The translations under genes and the position numbers were made by a program. A stretch of 64,000 nucleotides of DNA from an uncultured Campylobacterales bacterium (GTDB taxonomy: Bacteria > Campylobacterota > Campylobacteria > Campylobacterales > Arcobacteraceae), in assembly GCA_947503785.1 (NCBI GenBank), contig CANNFB010000005.1, positions 91,590-155,589 of the forward strand. The letters are read 5' to 3'. The notes beneath the pieces were generated by a model. That model saw only the letters and a program-made list of their open reading frames with translations. It did not search any database and was not told the DNA's origin. Positions 1 to 9,319 of this stretch are shown here, one piece after another. How positions within the stretch are numbered: position 1 is the stretch's first letter; each line of letters opens with the position of its first letter.

Positions 1-1
1 G

Positions 2-934
2 GTTATAAATATATTTGCAAATGATTTAGTAGACTTGTATAGACTTCAAGGACTTAATGCTGTTGAGCAAAAACTTGAAGAGAGTTTAAAAGATAAAGAG
101 TATTGGAATAATTATTTAGAAAATAAAAATGTTGACTTAGGTTATTATGAAAGTAAAAAATATATTATATTAACGCAAAAAAAGAAATCTGAACTAGCTT
201 TATATGAAATCGATAATCACGAAACAAATTTAATTACAAAGAACAATATTATTGTTGGAGAAAAAGAGGGTGATAAATATTTAGAAGGTGATAAAAAAAC
301 ACCTGAAGGTGTTTATGAATTAACTAGTAAAAAAACAGGACTTGATCAATTTTATGGCCCTTTTGCCTTAGTTACTTCGTATCCAAATACTTTTGATAAG
401 TCTTTAGATAAAAAAGGTCATGGTATTTGGATTCATGGAATGCCTTTAGCTAACGATGAAAGAGAAAAATATACAAGAGGATGTATTGCATTAGATAATA
501 CAGAATTAGAATCACTTGATAAAAAGATTGATATAGAAAATGCACTTTTATTAACTAGTAATAACGAATTCCAAAAAGCTGAAAAAGAAGAGATATCGTT
601 AATTCTTAGCTCTATATTTAATTGGAAAGATTCTTGGAAGAAGTCTGATATAGAAAAATATTTAAAATATTATTCTATTAAATTTAAAAAAGATGATGGA
701 AGTGATTTCAAAAAGTTTTCAAAATATAAAAAAAGAATATTTAGAAAGAATGAAAGAAAGAGAATTCACTTTTCAAATATTAATATAACTCCTTATCCAA
801 ACTCACTAAATAAAAGAATGTTTAAAATAATAATGGATCAAAGATATAAAAGTCCAACAGTAGATTTTAAAGGTAAAAAAGAACTATTTTTAGAAATACT
901 TAACAATGAAGTTAAAATTTTAGCTGAAGGTTAA
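2..934 (+). CDS. pgp2: L,D-carboxypeptidase of the Pgp2/Csd6 type (5' partial)
   Basis: The frame is open from the first bases of the window, so the start lies upstream; 310 codons are visible. The middle holds a YkuD-type catalytic core: the IHG histidine at nt 434-436 and a TRGC segment with the nucleophilic cysteine at nt 482-484, about 15 residues apart as usual. The lysine-rich C-terminal 120 residues look like the NTF2-like domain of Csd6 (Helicobacter) and Pgp2 (Campylobacter). In those bacteria the enzyme trims tetrapeptides to tripeptides in peptidoglycan and sets helical cell shape. A TTG at nt 35 is a possible start but would remove residues that read on smoothly from upstream, so I treat the gene as truncated by the window. 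A plain L,D-transpeptidase is the alternative. Confidence 0.8.
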   Translation, partial: VINIFANDLVDLYRLQGLNAVEQKLEESLKDKEYWNNYLENKNVDLGYYESKKYIILTQKKKSELALYEIDNHETNLITKNNIIVGEKEGDKYLEGDKKTPEGVYELTSKKTGLDQFYGPFALVTSYPNTFDKSLDKKGHGIWIHGMPLANDEREKYTRGCIALDNTELESLDKKIDIENALLLTSNNEFQKAEKEEISLILSSIFNWKDSWKKSDIEKYLKYYSIKFKKDDGSDFKKFSKYKKRIFRKNERKRIHFSNINITPYPNSLNKRMFKIIMDQRYKSPTVDFKGKKELFLEILNNEVKILAEG

Positions 935-957
935 AAGTAAATTTAACTCTTTTTAGC

Positions 958-963
958 TATAAT
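958..963 (+). promoter_or_regulatory. Putative -10 box of purL
   Basis: TATAAT lies 35 nt before the purL ATG in the gap after the peptidase gene. No clear -35 is visible, as is common in Campylobacterota, where the -10 dominates. The purL ribosome site AAGG is at 989-992. Confidence 0.5.
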
Positions 964-998
964 CGCCTTAACTATAACAACCATATTTAAGGCTAAAG

Positions 999-3212
999 AT
1001 GCAAAAAAAAGACATGAACTTAGAAGAGATGGCATTAGCTCACTCTTTAACACTTGAAGAATTAGATAATATTAAAGAAATTTTAGGAAGAGAACCAAAT
1101 TACGTTGAAATTGGTATCTTCTCTGCTATGTGGTCTGAACATTGTTCATACAAATCAAGTAAAAAATACTTAAATGGTTTTCCTACAAAAGCTCCTTGGG
1201 TAATCCAAGGTCCAGGTGAAAATGCTGGTGTTATTGACATCGGTGATGGATATGCAGCTGTATTTAAAATGGAATCTCACAATCACCCATCATTTATTGA
1301 ACCTTATCAAGGAGCAGCAACTGGTGTTGGTGGAATCTTAAGAGATGTATTTACAATGGGTGCTAGACCAATTGCTAATATGAACTCAATTAGATTTGCT
1401 GGTATTGAAGGCGATAGCGAAACTGCACAAAAACACAGATTTTTATTACGTGGTGTAGTTGCTGGTATTGGTGGATATGGTAACTGTATGGGAGTTCCTA
1501 CTATTGGTGGTGAAACTACATTTGAAGAGTGTTATGCTGGTAATAACCTTGTTAATGCATTTACAATTGGACTTGCAAAATCTGATGAAATTTTCTTAGG
1601 AAAAGCAGAAGGTGTTGGAAATCCAGTAATGTATGTAGGTTCTAAAACTGGTCGTGATGGTCTTGGTGGTGCAGTTATGTCATCAGCTTCATTTACAGAA
1701 GATAATGAATCAAAAAGACCAACTGTACAAGTTGGAGATCCTTTTACTGAAAAATTACTTTTAGAAGCTTGTTTAGAACTATTTAAAACAGATTTAATTA
1801 TTGGTATCCAAGATATGGGTGCAGCTGGACTTACTTCATCTTCATTTGAAATGGCAGGAAGAAGTGAATCAGGAATGATTATGCATTTAGATAAAGTTCC
1901 TGCAAGAGAAGAGGGTATGACTCCTTATGATTTCATGCTTTCAGAATCTCAAGAAAGAATGCTTATTTGTGCTAAAAAAGGTAGCGAGCAAGCTATTATT
2001 GATATTTTTGAAAAATGGGAATTAGATGTAGCTGTTATTGGTGAAGTAACAAATACAGGAAATATGGAATTATTCTGGCATGGTGAAAAATGTGCTGAAG
2101 TTCCAGTTCAACCAGTATCAGAACAAGCTCCAATTTTAGATAGACCAGTTGCAAAACCAGTATATTTAGATGGAATTGAAGATATAACTTTAGATAAAGA
2201 AATTTCAAATCAAGCTGCTTTTGATGATTTATTTTCAGATATGGAAGTTGTTGATAAATCTTGGGTTTATAACCAATATGATTCAATGGTACAAACTAAT
2301 ACTATTAAAGGACCTGGCTCTTTAGATGGGTCTTCTATTAGAATTAAAGAGACTGGTAAAGCATTATCAATGTCTGCTGATTGTAACACAAGACTATGTT
2401 ATATTAACCCTGAACTTGGAGCTGCTGCTGCTGTTATGGAATCAGGAAGAAATGTTGCAATGTCAGGTGCTCGACCTAAAGCAATCACTGACTGTTTAAA
2501 TTTTGGAAATCCTGAAAATCCTGAAGTAATGTGGCAATTTGCTAATTCTTGTGAAGGTATTAAAACTGCTTGTAAAGAGTTAAATACTCCTGTAATTGGT
2601 GGAAATGTATCTTTATATAATGAAACAAATGGTGTTGGTGTTTTCCCAACTCCTTCAATTGCAATGGTTGGAATCAACGATGATGCGAATAAAATTTTAC
2701 CTTCTTGTGTTCAAACAGAAGGAAATGTTTTATATATCTTAGGAGATACACAAAGTGAATTTGGTGGATCTTTATATATGAAAAAAATGTATTCTGTAGT
2801 TGCAGGTTCTCATCCTGAAGTAAATTATTCTAATGAGTTAAAATTATGGGATACTGTAATTGATGCTAATAAGGCTTCATTATTAGAAGCTGCAAAAGAT
2901 GTTAATGTTGGTGGAATTGCAATTGCCTTAGCAAAAATGGCAGTTGTTGGTAAAATTGGAATTGAAGCTGGTATTTCATTAAATGAATCAAGAGATATTT
3001 TCTCTGAATCTTTAAGTAGAGCAATTGTTGAAGTTAAACCTGAAAATTGTGCCGCATTTGAAAAGTTAGCTGATAGTAAAGATATTCATTGTTCTAGATT
3101 AGGTTTAGTTCAAGGTGATAAAATTTCTATAAATGATATTTATAAAGAATTAGATGCTGCATCTGATACTTACTTCAATAAATTTAAAAGAGTTATTGAA
3201 CAAGATTTATAA
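999..3212 (+). CDS. purL: Phosphoribosylformylglycinamidine synthase, large subunit PurL
   Basis: Fourth step of purine synthesis: converts FGAR, ATP and glutamine-derived ammonia to FGAM in the cytosol. At 737 aa it is the small form of PurL that works with separate PurS and PurQ, neither of which is in this window. Visible marks: SEHCS at residues 46-50, the ESHNHPS stretch just after residue 90, and the glycine-rich GGNVSLYNE in the second half, all typical of the PurM/PurL fold. The ATG has AAGG seven bases upstream. The gene ends in a strong hairpin shared with the convergent nosL. A second purine gene, purH, lies on the other side of the nos cluster, so nos genes sit between two unlinked housekeeping genes. 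Confidence 0.97.
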   Translation: MQKKDMNLEEMALAHSLTLEELDNIKEILGREPNYVEIGIFSAMWSEHCSYKSSKKYLNGFPTKAPWVIQGPGENAGVIDIGDGYAAVFKMESHNHPSFIEPYQGAATGVGGILRDVFTMGARPIANMNSIRFAGIEGDSETAQKHRFLLRGVVAGIGGYGNCMGVPTIGGETTFEECYAGNNLVNAFTIGLAKSDEIFLGKAEGVGNPVMYVGSKTGRDGLGGAVMSSASFTEDNESKRPTVQVGDPFTEKLLLEACLELFKTDLIIGIQDMGAAGLTSSSFEMAGRSESGMIMHLDKVPAREEGMTPYDFMLSESQERMLICAKKGSEQAIIDIFEKWELDVAVIGEVTNTGNMELFWHGEKCAEVPVQPVSEQAPILDRPVAKPVYLDGIEDITLDKEISNQAAFDDLFSDMEVVDKSWVYNQYDSMVQTNTIKGPGSLDGSSIRIKETGKALSMSADCNTRLCYINPELGAAAAVMESGRNVAMSGARPKAITDCLNFGNPENPEVMWQFANSCEGIKTACKELNTPVIGGNVSLYNETNGVGVFPTPSIAMVGINDDANKILPSCVQTEGNVLYILGDTQSEFGGSLYMKKMYSVVAGSHPEVNYSNELKLWDTVIDANKASLLEAAKDVNVGGIAIALAKMAVVGKIGIEAGISLNESRDIFSESLSRAIVEVKPENCAAFEKLADSKDIHCSRLGLVQGDKISINDIYKELDAASDTYFNKFKRVIEQDL

Positions 3213-3218
3213 TAATTA

Positions 3219-3249
3219 AGGGAGTAGTAGATTTAATCTACTACTCCCT
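3219..3249. terminator. Bidirectional terminator between purL and nosL
   Basis: Perfect inverted repeat with 13-bp arms (GGGAGTAGTAGAT at 3220-3232 pairing with 3236-3248) and a TTA loop, in the 47-bp gap between the convergent genes. T-rich sequence follows on the plus strand. It would end purL on one strand and the nosB-nosL unit on the other. Confidence 0.85.
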
Positions 3250-3259
3250 CTTTCTACTT

Positions 3260-3709
3260 TTATCTTCCTATAATTAAAATTCGTTTACTTACTTCTTCAA
3301 AATCTATTATTTCTAATCCAGCTTGAATTGAATCTTTTTTCTCGTGTGCTCCAAAACCATAAGCCATAGGTGTTACATTCATCGTATCATAAAAAGCAGT
3401 TCTTGCATTTATCCATTTTGATGTTTTAAAGTCATTAATCCAGATAATTGCATTATCTTTCCATTTTATATCTTGGTCTTTAAACCATAATATTGTACAA
3501 CCAATATCGTCAAATACATATGCTTCTCCATCTTTTGGATTGATTACTTGTACTGTTTGATTTCTATCACTTACAACCATGATACATCTTTTACACATAT
3601 CTCTATCCCAATGAATATCATGAATTCCTGTCTTGATTTTTTTCTCACAAGAACTAAGTAAAAAGCCAAGAGATATAATTAGAAGAAAAGAAGTTAATTT
3701 CTTATACAT
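3260..3709 (-). CDS. nosL: NosL copper chaperone lipoprotein
   Basis: 149-aa exported lipoprotein: hydrophobic signal with a lipobox ending LLSSC, so Cys21 would be lipidated. Mature residues carry M38-C39-x-x-C42-x-M44, a thiol/thioether set like the Cu(I) site of NosL. NosL family proteins bind Cu(I) in the periplasm and supply it for NosZ copper-centre assembly. This is the last gene of the unit that begins with nosB, 8 nt after nosF, and it is followed by the 3219-3249 terminator. A second, cysteine-free NosL-like protein is encoded at 12134-12631, so this copy is the likely metal carrier. Confidence 0.9.
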   Translation of the reverse strand: MYKKLTSFLLIISLGFLLSSCEKKIKTGIHDIHWDRDMCKRCIMVVSDRNQTVQVINPKDGEAYVFDDIGCTILWFKDQDIKWKDNAIIWINDFKTSKWINARTAFYDTMNVTPMAYGFGAHEKKDSIQAGLEIIDFEEVSKRILIIGR

Positions 3710-3717
3710 AGTAAACC

Positions 3718-4356
3718 CTATACAAGCTCATCAGAGACTATTTTCCCTAAATCCATATATATTTGTCTGTTAACTATTTCTTTTACTTCATCAAGTCTAT
3801 GAGTAACAAATAAAAGTATTTTTTCATCTTCATTTTGTTTTAATAATCTATAAAAATCATCTCGTGCAACTGGGTCTAAATTTGCAGTTGGTTCATCGTA
3901 TATTATGATATTACTTTTTTTAGCTAAAGAAATAGCAATAAGCATTTTTTGTTTCATTCCACCTGATAATTTAAAAAAGGATTTATTTAAATTTGCTTTT
4001 AAATCAAGTTTCATTTCATTTGCATAATGCATAATTAGTTCTTTATCTACACTTGAACTTGCTTCAATATATTGAATAAGTTCACTAAGACTTAATTTAA
4101 TAGGAGGTGGAAGTTGTGGCACAAAAGAGATATTATCAAGTACTTCGACTCTTTGTTTAATTGGATCCATTCCATTTATTAATACATTTCCAGAATTTGG
4201 ATGATAATATCCTAGAATAGACCTAATTAGCGTAGTTTTTCCGGCACCATTTGGTCCCATTAAAGCTATATAATTATTTTTTTCAAACTGTACACTAACA
4301 TTGTCTAAAGAAATGTGTGAGCCGAATTTTTTTGTTAAATTTGAAACTTGTATCAT
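3718..4356 (-). CDS. nosF: NosF, ATPase subunit of the Nos ABC transporter
   Basis: 212-aa ABC ATPase: Walker A GPNGAGKT at 34-41, signature LSGG at 130-133, Walker B IIIYDE at 150-155. NosF drives the NosFY transporter, which cooperates with periplasmic NosD in building the CuZ centre of NosZ; the cargo is thought to be sulfur or a sulfur-copper species. It starts 1 nt after the nosH stop and is followed closely by nosL. Its membrane partner NosY is not next to it as in Wolinella but about 8.3 kb away at 12646-13473, so the two transporter halves are probably made from different transcripts. Confidence 0.93.
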   Translation of the reverse strand: MIQVSNLTKKFGSHISLDNVSVQFEKNNYIALMGPNGAGKTTLIRSILGYYHPNSGNVLINGMDPIKQRVEVLDNISFVPQLPPPIKLSLSELIQYIEASSSVDKELIMHYANEMKLDLKANLNKSFFKLSGGMKQKMLIAISLAKKSNIIIYDEPTANLDPVARDDFYRLLKQNEDEKILLFVTHRLDEVKEIVNRQIYMDLGKIVSDELV

Positions 4357-4357
4357 T

Positions 4358-5263
4358 TTATACTAAACCTTTTAATCTAAAATCAAATTTTAATGCATCT
4401 GCATGGCATACGTCAATACATCTACCACATAAAGTACAATCTGCTCCAGTTACATACTCAGTTTTTATACCTTTTTCTTCTCGTTGTTTATCATATTTTG
4501 CTTTTGTTAAATCTAATACTTGATTTTCAAAACACACATCATGACAAACCATACAATGGTCACAGTTATCATTCCATTGAACTCTTAATGCACTTACTTT
4601 TCCAATATAACCATAAGTTGTTCCAATTGGACACATATATGTGCACCAGGCACGACGAGAGAAGAATACTTCTATTAAAAATACTACTAAAACCCATCCA
4701 AGTGCTAAAGACCAACCATAAGCAATAAATCTACTTAAAATTCCTACTACATTAAATGTCTCAAATACTAAAAATCCACTTGTTGCTGCCATGATTATAA
4801 ACATAAACCAGAAAATATGTCTTACTCTATGATCAAACTTTCTTTCTTTAATTATCTTTTTTGTTACTAGTGTATTATGAAGCTTTTCACCTATCTCACT
4901 TATTATTCCATAAGGACAAACCCATGAACAATAAGTCTTTCCTCCAACAAATAAATAAAATATGATAATTGTTGATGTTCCAATTATTACATTTATTGGA
5001 AGATGATATGTTGCTAAAAATACTTGAATTGTTGTAAAAGGATCAATTAAATGAAAACCCAAAATTCTTGAGCCATTTAGTGTTCCTTCAAGTGTTTGTA
5101 TGTCTATTGCAAATGATAAAAAGAAAAGTAAATGAATTGAAATAACTACAATCCATCTTTTCATTCTATAAGAAAAGAATGTTTTTCCTTCTTTAGTTTT
5201 ATCAAAAAATGTTGATAAAAAACTTGTATTTTTTATTGTTGCTCTTGTATTCCATTTATCCAT
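4358..5263 (-). CDS. nosH: NosH, NapH-like membrane iron-sulfur protein
   Basis: 301-aa inner-membrane protein with about four transmembrane helices in the first 205 residues. Two CxxxCP motifs (C112/C116 and C207/C211) match those of NapH, where they have been linked to quinol oxidation. The C-terminus carries two [4Fe-4S] sets: C234/C237/C240/C244 and C276/C279/C282/C286. With NosG it is expected to form a menaquinol dehydrogenase feeding electrons towards the Nos cytochromes and NosZ. It lies between nosC2 and nosF in the order seen in other clade II nos clusters. Confidence 0.92.
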   Translation of the reverse strand: MDKWNTRATIKNTSFLSTFFDKTKEGKTFFSYRMKRWIVVISIHLLFFLSFAIDIQTLEGTLNGSRILGFHLIDPFTTIQVFLATYHLPINVIIGTSTIIIFYLFVGGKTYCSWVCPYGIISEIGEKLHNTLVTKKIIKERKFDHRVRHIFWFMFIIMAATSGFLVFETFNVVGILSRFIAYGWSLALGWVLVVFLIEVFFSRRAWCTYMCPIGTTYGYIGKVSALRVQWNDNCDHCMVCHDVCFENQVLDLTKAKYDKQREEKGIKTEYVTGADCTLCGRCIDVCHADALKFDFRLKGLV

Positions 5264-5289
5264 AATATTTTCCTAAAGCTTCATTTGTC

Positions 5290-5781
5290 TTATTTTGCTA
5301 AGGCATCTTTTTTTGCTTGAAATTGTCCAATCTCTTTTGCAAACATTTTTAATTCTTCTTCGCTTGTATTAATTAGTAAACCTTTCATAATAAGGTTTTC
5401 TTTTCTACCTGCTTTAAAGTCAACTAAATCTTTTAATAGTTTTACTTCACTTTGTCCAATTAATTTAGGGCCCATAAGTTTTTTACCATTTTGTATTCCT
5501 GAGCCATTTACTCCATGACAAGATGCACATTTTGTTTTATAGGCATTACTTACTGCAAATGATGCAGTACTTCCAGCTTTATCTCTTAAAGCTTTTAGTT
5601 TATCTTCTTCATCATCATTATCTTTTACTTGTGAAGTTTTTTGATTATCTGCTTTTATATATTTCATATCTTCTATAATCTTACCAGCTTCACCACCTTG
5701 GAAAGCTCTTCCATTTGTAAAAGTAAATACCATAAGTGCTAAAACTATTATTGTTGATACTATTGCAATTATATTTTTCAT
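5290..5781 (-). CDS. nosC2: NosC2, membrane-anchored monohaem cytochrome c
   Basis: 163 aa. Residues 4-21 form an uncleaved-looking hydrophobic anchor, then a charged linker rich in Lys, Asp and Glu, then one CASCH haem site at 85-89 and a typical class I cytochrome c tail with methionines as possible sixth ligand. It would sit on the periplasmic face and pass electrons between NosG/NosH and NosZ, whose own C-terminus is also a cytochrome c domain. It begins right at the end of nosC1, so the two cytochromes are likely co-translated. The C1/C2 names follow gene order, not proven function. Confidence 0.88.
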   Translation of the reverse strand: MKNIIAIVSTIIVLALMVFTFTNGRAFQGGEAGKIIEDMKYIKADNQKTSQVKDNDDEEDKLKALRDKAGSTASFAVSNAYKTKCASCHGVNGSGIQNGKKLMGPKLIGQSEVKLLKDLVDFKAGRKENLIMKGLLINTSEEELKMFAKEIGQFQAKKDALAK

Positions 5782-6389
5782 TATAACTCCTTAATCTCTT
5801 TATTAAATTGGAAAATCTCATTTGCAAGTTTTCTAATCTCTTCATCACTCATTTGTTTTACTAAGTCCGTCATTAGAACATTTGCTTTTGGGTCTTCTTT
5901 AAATATTTTTATCTTATTAAATATAAAATCAGAATCTTTATTTAATAATGATGGTCCAACTACACCATTAGCATAATCATTATGACAAGCTGAACATTTA
6001 ACGATAAAGTTTTTACTAAGTTTTTTTACTAGTAATGATATTTTTACTTTTTCATAAGGACTTCTTACATGCATATTTGCATCAATATTACTTCTGGGAG
6101 CCACTCTAATTTTCGCATCTTTATTTGCTGGTTCAGAATTTGGATCATATTGTGTTTTTACACCATTGTAGTTAAAGTAATAAGTTTCATTTTTCTTACC
6201 TTTATTCTCTTTTTCTACAACTTTTACTTCTTTTGCATCTTCATTTTTTACAATTTCAATTTTTAATGGTGCTTGTTCTTGTGTTTGAACTGCTGCTTTC
6301 TTTTCTATAGTTGAATTCTCTTCTTTTTTATCTGAACATCCAATAATTGATATAATAATTGCTGTACTTAATATAATTTTTTTAATCAT
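5781..6389 (-). CDS. nosC1: NosC1, lipoprotein monohaem cytochrome c
   Basis: 202 aa. The lipobox ends at Cys18 (IISIIGC), so the protein is probably tethered by lipid and not by a helix as NosC2 is. A long Lys/Glu-rich spacer (about 20-120) precedes one CSACH haem site at 132-136; a later Met in VLMTD may be the axial ligand. Its start overlaps the nosG stop in an ATGA, which points to translational coupling. It is a predicted periplasmic electron carrier in the route to NosZ. Confidence 0.88.
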   Translation of the reverse strand: MIKKIILSTAIIISIIGCSDKKEENSTIEKKAAVQTQEQAPLKIEIVKNEDAKEVKVVEKENKGKKNETYYFNYNGVKTQYDPNSEPANKDAKIRVAPRSNIDANMHVRSPYEKVKISLLVKKLSKNFIVKCSACHNDYANGVVGPSLLNKDSDFIFNKIKIFKEDPKANVLMTDLVKQMSDEEIRKLANEIFQFNKEIKEL

Positions 6390-7132
6390 AATCTAATTCC
6401 TTCTTCATAATATTTTTTAAATGATAATCTAGGTTTTACAACAATTGCAGCTTGGTTTGCTGGACATAATTCTTCACAAACACCACATCCAATACAACCT
6501 TCATAAATTTCAGGTTTCATTCCACCATTTTTATCAGGAACCATTGCTATAGCACCATTCGAATTTGGAATTGGACACATATCTGCACATATAGTACATG
6601 GTTTATCTTCAAATGTATCTAGCTTTTCTAAAATATCTCTTTCAAGCTTAGTTATATTTCTTTGGTCATTTGTAAAGTCATGAATTCTTTTACTATGACC
6701 TTTTGGCACTGGAGTATTTGTAATTGCAATACATTTATTTGGAAATTCTAATACAGCAATTCCCATTTTTATATCTTCTGGTTTTTCACAATTATGGTCA
6801 AGTGCACCTGTTGGGCATGCTAAAACACAAGGTACTGCTGAACAAGCATAACATCCTCGCTCTCTTGCATCTATATAAGGTGTTCCAACACCATGACCTG
6901 TTGCGAAGTCTGCTAGTTTTATAGAATGATAGGGACAAACTTGTAAACATTGTCCACACTTAATACATAAAGCAAGAAACTCTTTTTCATCAACAGCACC
7001 TGGTGGTCTTAAATTCATTTGTGCTCTTAAAGCATAAGGGCTAACAGCAATTCCACCTCCAAGGGCAACAGCGAGCATTCCTAATGTTGAAAACTTTATA
7101 AAATTTCTTCTGTCTTTTTTTAATTTTTCCAT
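6386..7132 (-). CDS. nosG: NosG, NapG-like periplasmic ferredoxin
   Basis: 248 aa with a twin-arginine signal (RRNFIK from residue 8), so it is exported folded with its clusters. Four cysteine sets for [4Fe-4S] clusters are visible, starting at C56/C59/C62/C66, C94/C97/C102/C106, about C179/C182/C186 and C213/C216/C219/C223. NapG-type proteins pair with NapH-type ones as quinol dehydrogenases; here the partner is NosH. NosG needs Tat, whereas NosZ in this cluster has a Sec-type signal. The gene lies between nosD and nosC1, in the order of the Wolinella cluster. Confidence 0.92.
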   Translation of the reverse strand: MEKLKKDRRNFIKFSTLGMLAVALGGGIAVSPYALRAQMNLRPPGAVDEKEFLALCIKCGQCLQVCPYHSIKLADFATGHGVGTPYIDARERGCYACSAVPCVLACPTGALDHNCEKPEDIKMGIAVLEFPNKCIAITNTPVPKGHSKRIHDFTNDQRNITKLERDILEKLDTFEDKPCTICADMCPIPNSNGAIAMVPDKNGGMKPEIYEGCIGCGVCEELCPANQAAIVVKPRLSFKKYYEEGIRL

Positions 7133-7142
7133 AATAAAACCT

Positions 7143-8354
7143 TTACATCTTCAATTTTGGTTCTTTATCTTCTAAAAGAAAAACGGGTTGAGAAAAAGGT
7201 GCTAATTTAGAAAGAAAATTTAGAAGTGAGATTACAGGGGAACCGTAAAAGAATTTTACGTCTTTATTATACATCCATAATTGATCTGCATATTGGAATA
7301 CTTTGTGTGAAGTATCTCCAATATTATTGCCATCTTTATCGAACCCTTCGTAATTATCCCAAAAGTTTCCAAGAATTTCATTTTCATTTGTCTTAGCACC
7401 TCTACTATCATTTACGATATCTTCAATATTTCCTAAAATCATATTTTCCTTGATTACATTATTTTCACTAATCGAGTGAAAATGTAATGCTTCTGAATTA
7501 TATAAAATCTTATTTCTATTTATCCAGTTTTTCGTATCAGGTTCAAAAGGAGATCTATCAATATATATACCTTGTGCACAATAAAGAATAGTATTATCTT
7601 CAAGAGTGAAATTAGATACATCTTTTAATCCAATACCCATTCCCGTAGCACCTTGTGAACTTTGAATAGTATTACCTGTAGCAATTGTATCTTTGCTATA
7701 CATAAAGAAAATTCCAACAGAATTTAGTTTATACGTATTGTTTTTAACTATATTTTTACCTGCATACATAAAATGTAGAGAATATCTATTCTGTTCACCA
7801 TAATTACTTAAAATCTGATTTCCATGAGAATACCAAACTACCATATCTCTTGATTTAATAAGTTTATTGTTTTTTACAATATTATCATTTGAATACCAAA
7901 GTCTAAATCCATCTCCACGAAGGCCTAATTCTAAGTCTTTAGAAGTTATATAGTTATTAGAAAAAAGTGAATTATTCGTCATTGCAACATCAATTCCAAA
8001 TAAAGAATCTTTGATAATACAATTTGATATTTCAGATTGTTTAGAATTAGATATTTTAATAGCTGCATCTAATCTATCGTGTCTATTTCCACTTCCTACA
8101 ATTGTAAGGTTTTTTAAAGTTACATAAGGACCTGTTATTGTAATAACAGTACCTTTTTGTTCCCCATCAATAATAACACCATCTTCTTTTCCAATAATAG
8201 TTATTGGTTTATCTATCTTAATTGAACCTTTATAAACTCCTTTTGGAAGTTTTAATATAGATCCACTAGGAGCTTTATCTATTGCTTCTTGAAGTAAGTT
8301 TGCAGATAAAAGATTTAAAAAGATAAAAGAAAATGTAATAATTATTTTAAACAT
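7143..8354 (-). CDS. nosD: NosD, periplasmic beta-helix protein for CuZ assembly
   Basis: 403 aa with a short Sec signal (about 1-18). The rest is a run of roughly 22-residue beta-helix turns of the CASH type, rich in Asn, Ile and Gly (repeated N-x-I and NN patterns from about 90 to 320). NosD works with NosF and NosY in making the copper-sulfide centre of N2O reductase in the periplasm. It lies 8 nt after nosB and 10 nt before nosG. Family, length and context agree. Confidence 0.93.
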   Translation of the reverse strand: MFKIIITFSFIFLNLLSANLLQEAIDKAPSGSILKLPKGVYKGSIKIDKPITIIGKEDGVIIDGEQKGTVITITGPYVTLKNLTIVGSGNRHDRLDAAIKISNSKQSEISNCIIKDSLFGIDVAMTNNSLFSNNYITSKDLELGLRGDGFRLWYSNDNIVKNNKLIKSRDMVVWYSHGNQILSNYGEQNRYSLHFMYAGKNIVKNNTYKLNSVGIFFMYSKDTIATGNTIQSSQGATGMGIGLKDVSNFTLEDNTILYCAQGIYIDRSPFEPDTKNWINRNKILYNSEALHFHSISENNVIKENMILGNIEDIVNDSRGAKTNENEILGNFWDNYEGFDKDGNNIGDTSHKVFQYADQLWMYNKDVKFFYGSPVISLLNFLSKLAPFSQPVFLLEDKEPKLKM

Positions 8355-8362
8355 TTATAACC

Positions 8363-9145
8363 TTATTGTCCTGATTCTTTCATTGCTTTATTTTTAGCTA
8401 ATATTGCTAAAAGACTTAATATCCCAATTGCTAATATGGCATAAAAACCAATTGTTGGGTATGAGTGAGTTGTAAACTGTGCAATTTTACCATCACCAAA
8501 TACTGTAGGCATAAAAGGTTTTATTTTAAATGCACCCCAATCATGTAAATTATGTCCAAACCAATATAACCAATATGAATAATCGGCAATAAATAATATT
8601 GGTAATGAAGCTGGAATAATCATAGCTTTTGTTAAGATTTTTTTATCATATAAAATAAAGAAAACCATAAATAAGGATAATGCTAATAGTGCATAAATAC
8701 CGATTTCTCGCTCTAACTGTCCACCTCTCCACATTGGATCCATTCCAACATAGTGATTAATTGTATTCATCTCATGAACTTCCCCTGAAAATCCATCAAA
8801 GTGGAAAAATACAGGAATGCCATCTGGAAATGCTTCTTTAGGATAATTTGGAGCTTCTAGGGAACAAGACCAAATAGGAAGTGAAGCAACACCGATTTCT
8901 GAAGATGTTTCAATCATTTGCATTAAATCATTGTGAGCTTCTTCTGGTGTTGTTGTACTCTTATATCTTCCTTGATTGTAAAGATTCCAAACTGTAACTG
9001 CCATTGGTGAGATTTCATCTATTTTCTCGTCATGTATTTTATTTAATGTCCCATGAAAAGTTATCATTGGGAAAGTAAATGCCAGTGTCATAATAATTAA
9101 TGCAAGTGAGGCAAATATTTTTGCTTTGATAAAACTTGAATGCAT
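8363..9145 (-). CDS. nosB: NosB, membrane protein of clade II nos clusters
   Basis: 260 aa with four predicted transmembrane helices: about 12-31, 150-168, 175-196 and 235-254. A large loop after the first helix holds a WSCSLEAPNYP segment with one cysteine. NosB is found next to nosZ in Sec-type nos clusters such as that of Wolinella; its role is not settled and may concern electron transfer or maturation. Here it is first in its unit, preceded by its own FNR-type box and -10, and separated from nosZ by a hairpin terminator. The name rests mainly on position and topology. Confidence 0.8.
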   Translation of the reverse strand: MHSSFIKAKIFASLALIIMTLAFTFPMITFHGTLNKIHDEKIDEISPMAVTVWNLYNQGRYKSTTTPEEAHNDLMQMIETSSEIGVASLPIWSCSLEAPNYPKEAFPDGIPVFFHFDGFSGEVHEMNTINHYVGMDPMWRGGQLEREIGIYALLALSLFMVFFILYDKKILTKAMIIPASLPILFIADYSYWLYWFGHNLHDWGAFKIKPFMPTVFGDGKIAQFTTHSYPTIGFYAILAIGILSLLAILAKNKAMKESGQ

Positions 9146-9175
9146 TTGATTATCCTTTCTTTTTAAAGTACTAAG

Positions 9176-9194
9176 TTATAAGTTAAACTTATAA
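9176..9194. repeat. Short perfect palindrome in the nosB leader
   Basis: TTATAAGTT-A-AACTTATAA, 9-bp arms around one base, 31-49 bp upstream of the nosB ATG and downstream of the proposed start site. A third partial copy of ATAAGTT follows at 9199-9205. It could be an operator or a leader stem-loop; function unknown. Confidence 0.5.
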
Positions 9195-9211
9195 ATCATA
9201 AGTTAATACTA

Positions 9212-9264
9212 ATTATAATGATATATTATCTGAAAGCTAAAATTTTAGTGTTGACTCTTATCAA
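9212..9264 (-). promoter_or_regulatory. FNR-type promoter of the nosB-nosL unit
   Basis: On the minus strand the box reads TTGAT-AAGA-GTCAA (9264-9251), 9 of 10 matches to TTGAT-N4-ATCAA. TAATAT at 9228-9223 serves as -10, giving a start near 9217, about 40 bp from the box centre, the class II activator position. A second -10-like TATAAT is at 9217-9212. The start would lie about 70 nt before the nosB ATG. Confidence 0.65.
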
Positions 9265-9267
9265 TAA

Positions 9268-9297
9268 AAAAAGGAAGAATGTTACTTCTTCCTTTTT
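9268..9297 (-). terminator. Terminator after nosZ
   Basis: Stem of 12 bp (AAAAAGGAAGAA with TTCTTCCTTTTT) and a 6-nt loop. On the minus strand it is followed by a run of T, about 20 nt after the nosZ stop. It should separate nosZ mRNA from the nosB unit or leave only read-through. Confidence 0.85.
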
Positions 9298-9319
9298 AAA
9301 TTCTTGATAATATCTACTT

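Noticed and set aside
2035..2677. Two reverse-strand frames inside purL
   Set aside because: They lie fully within purL, have no ribosome site and have biased composition from AT-rich codons read backwards.
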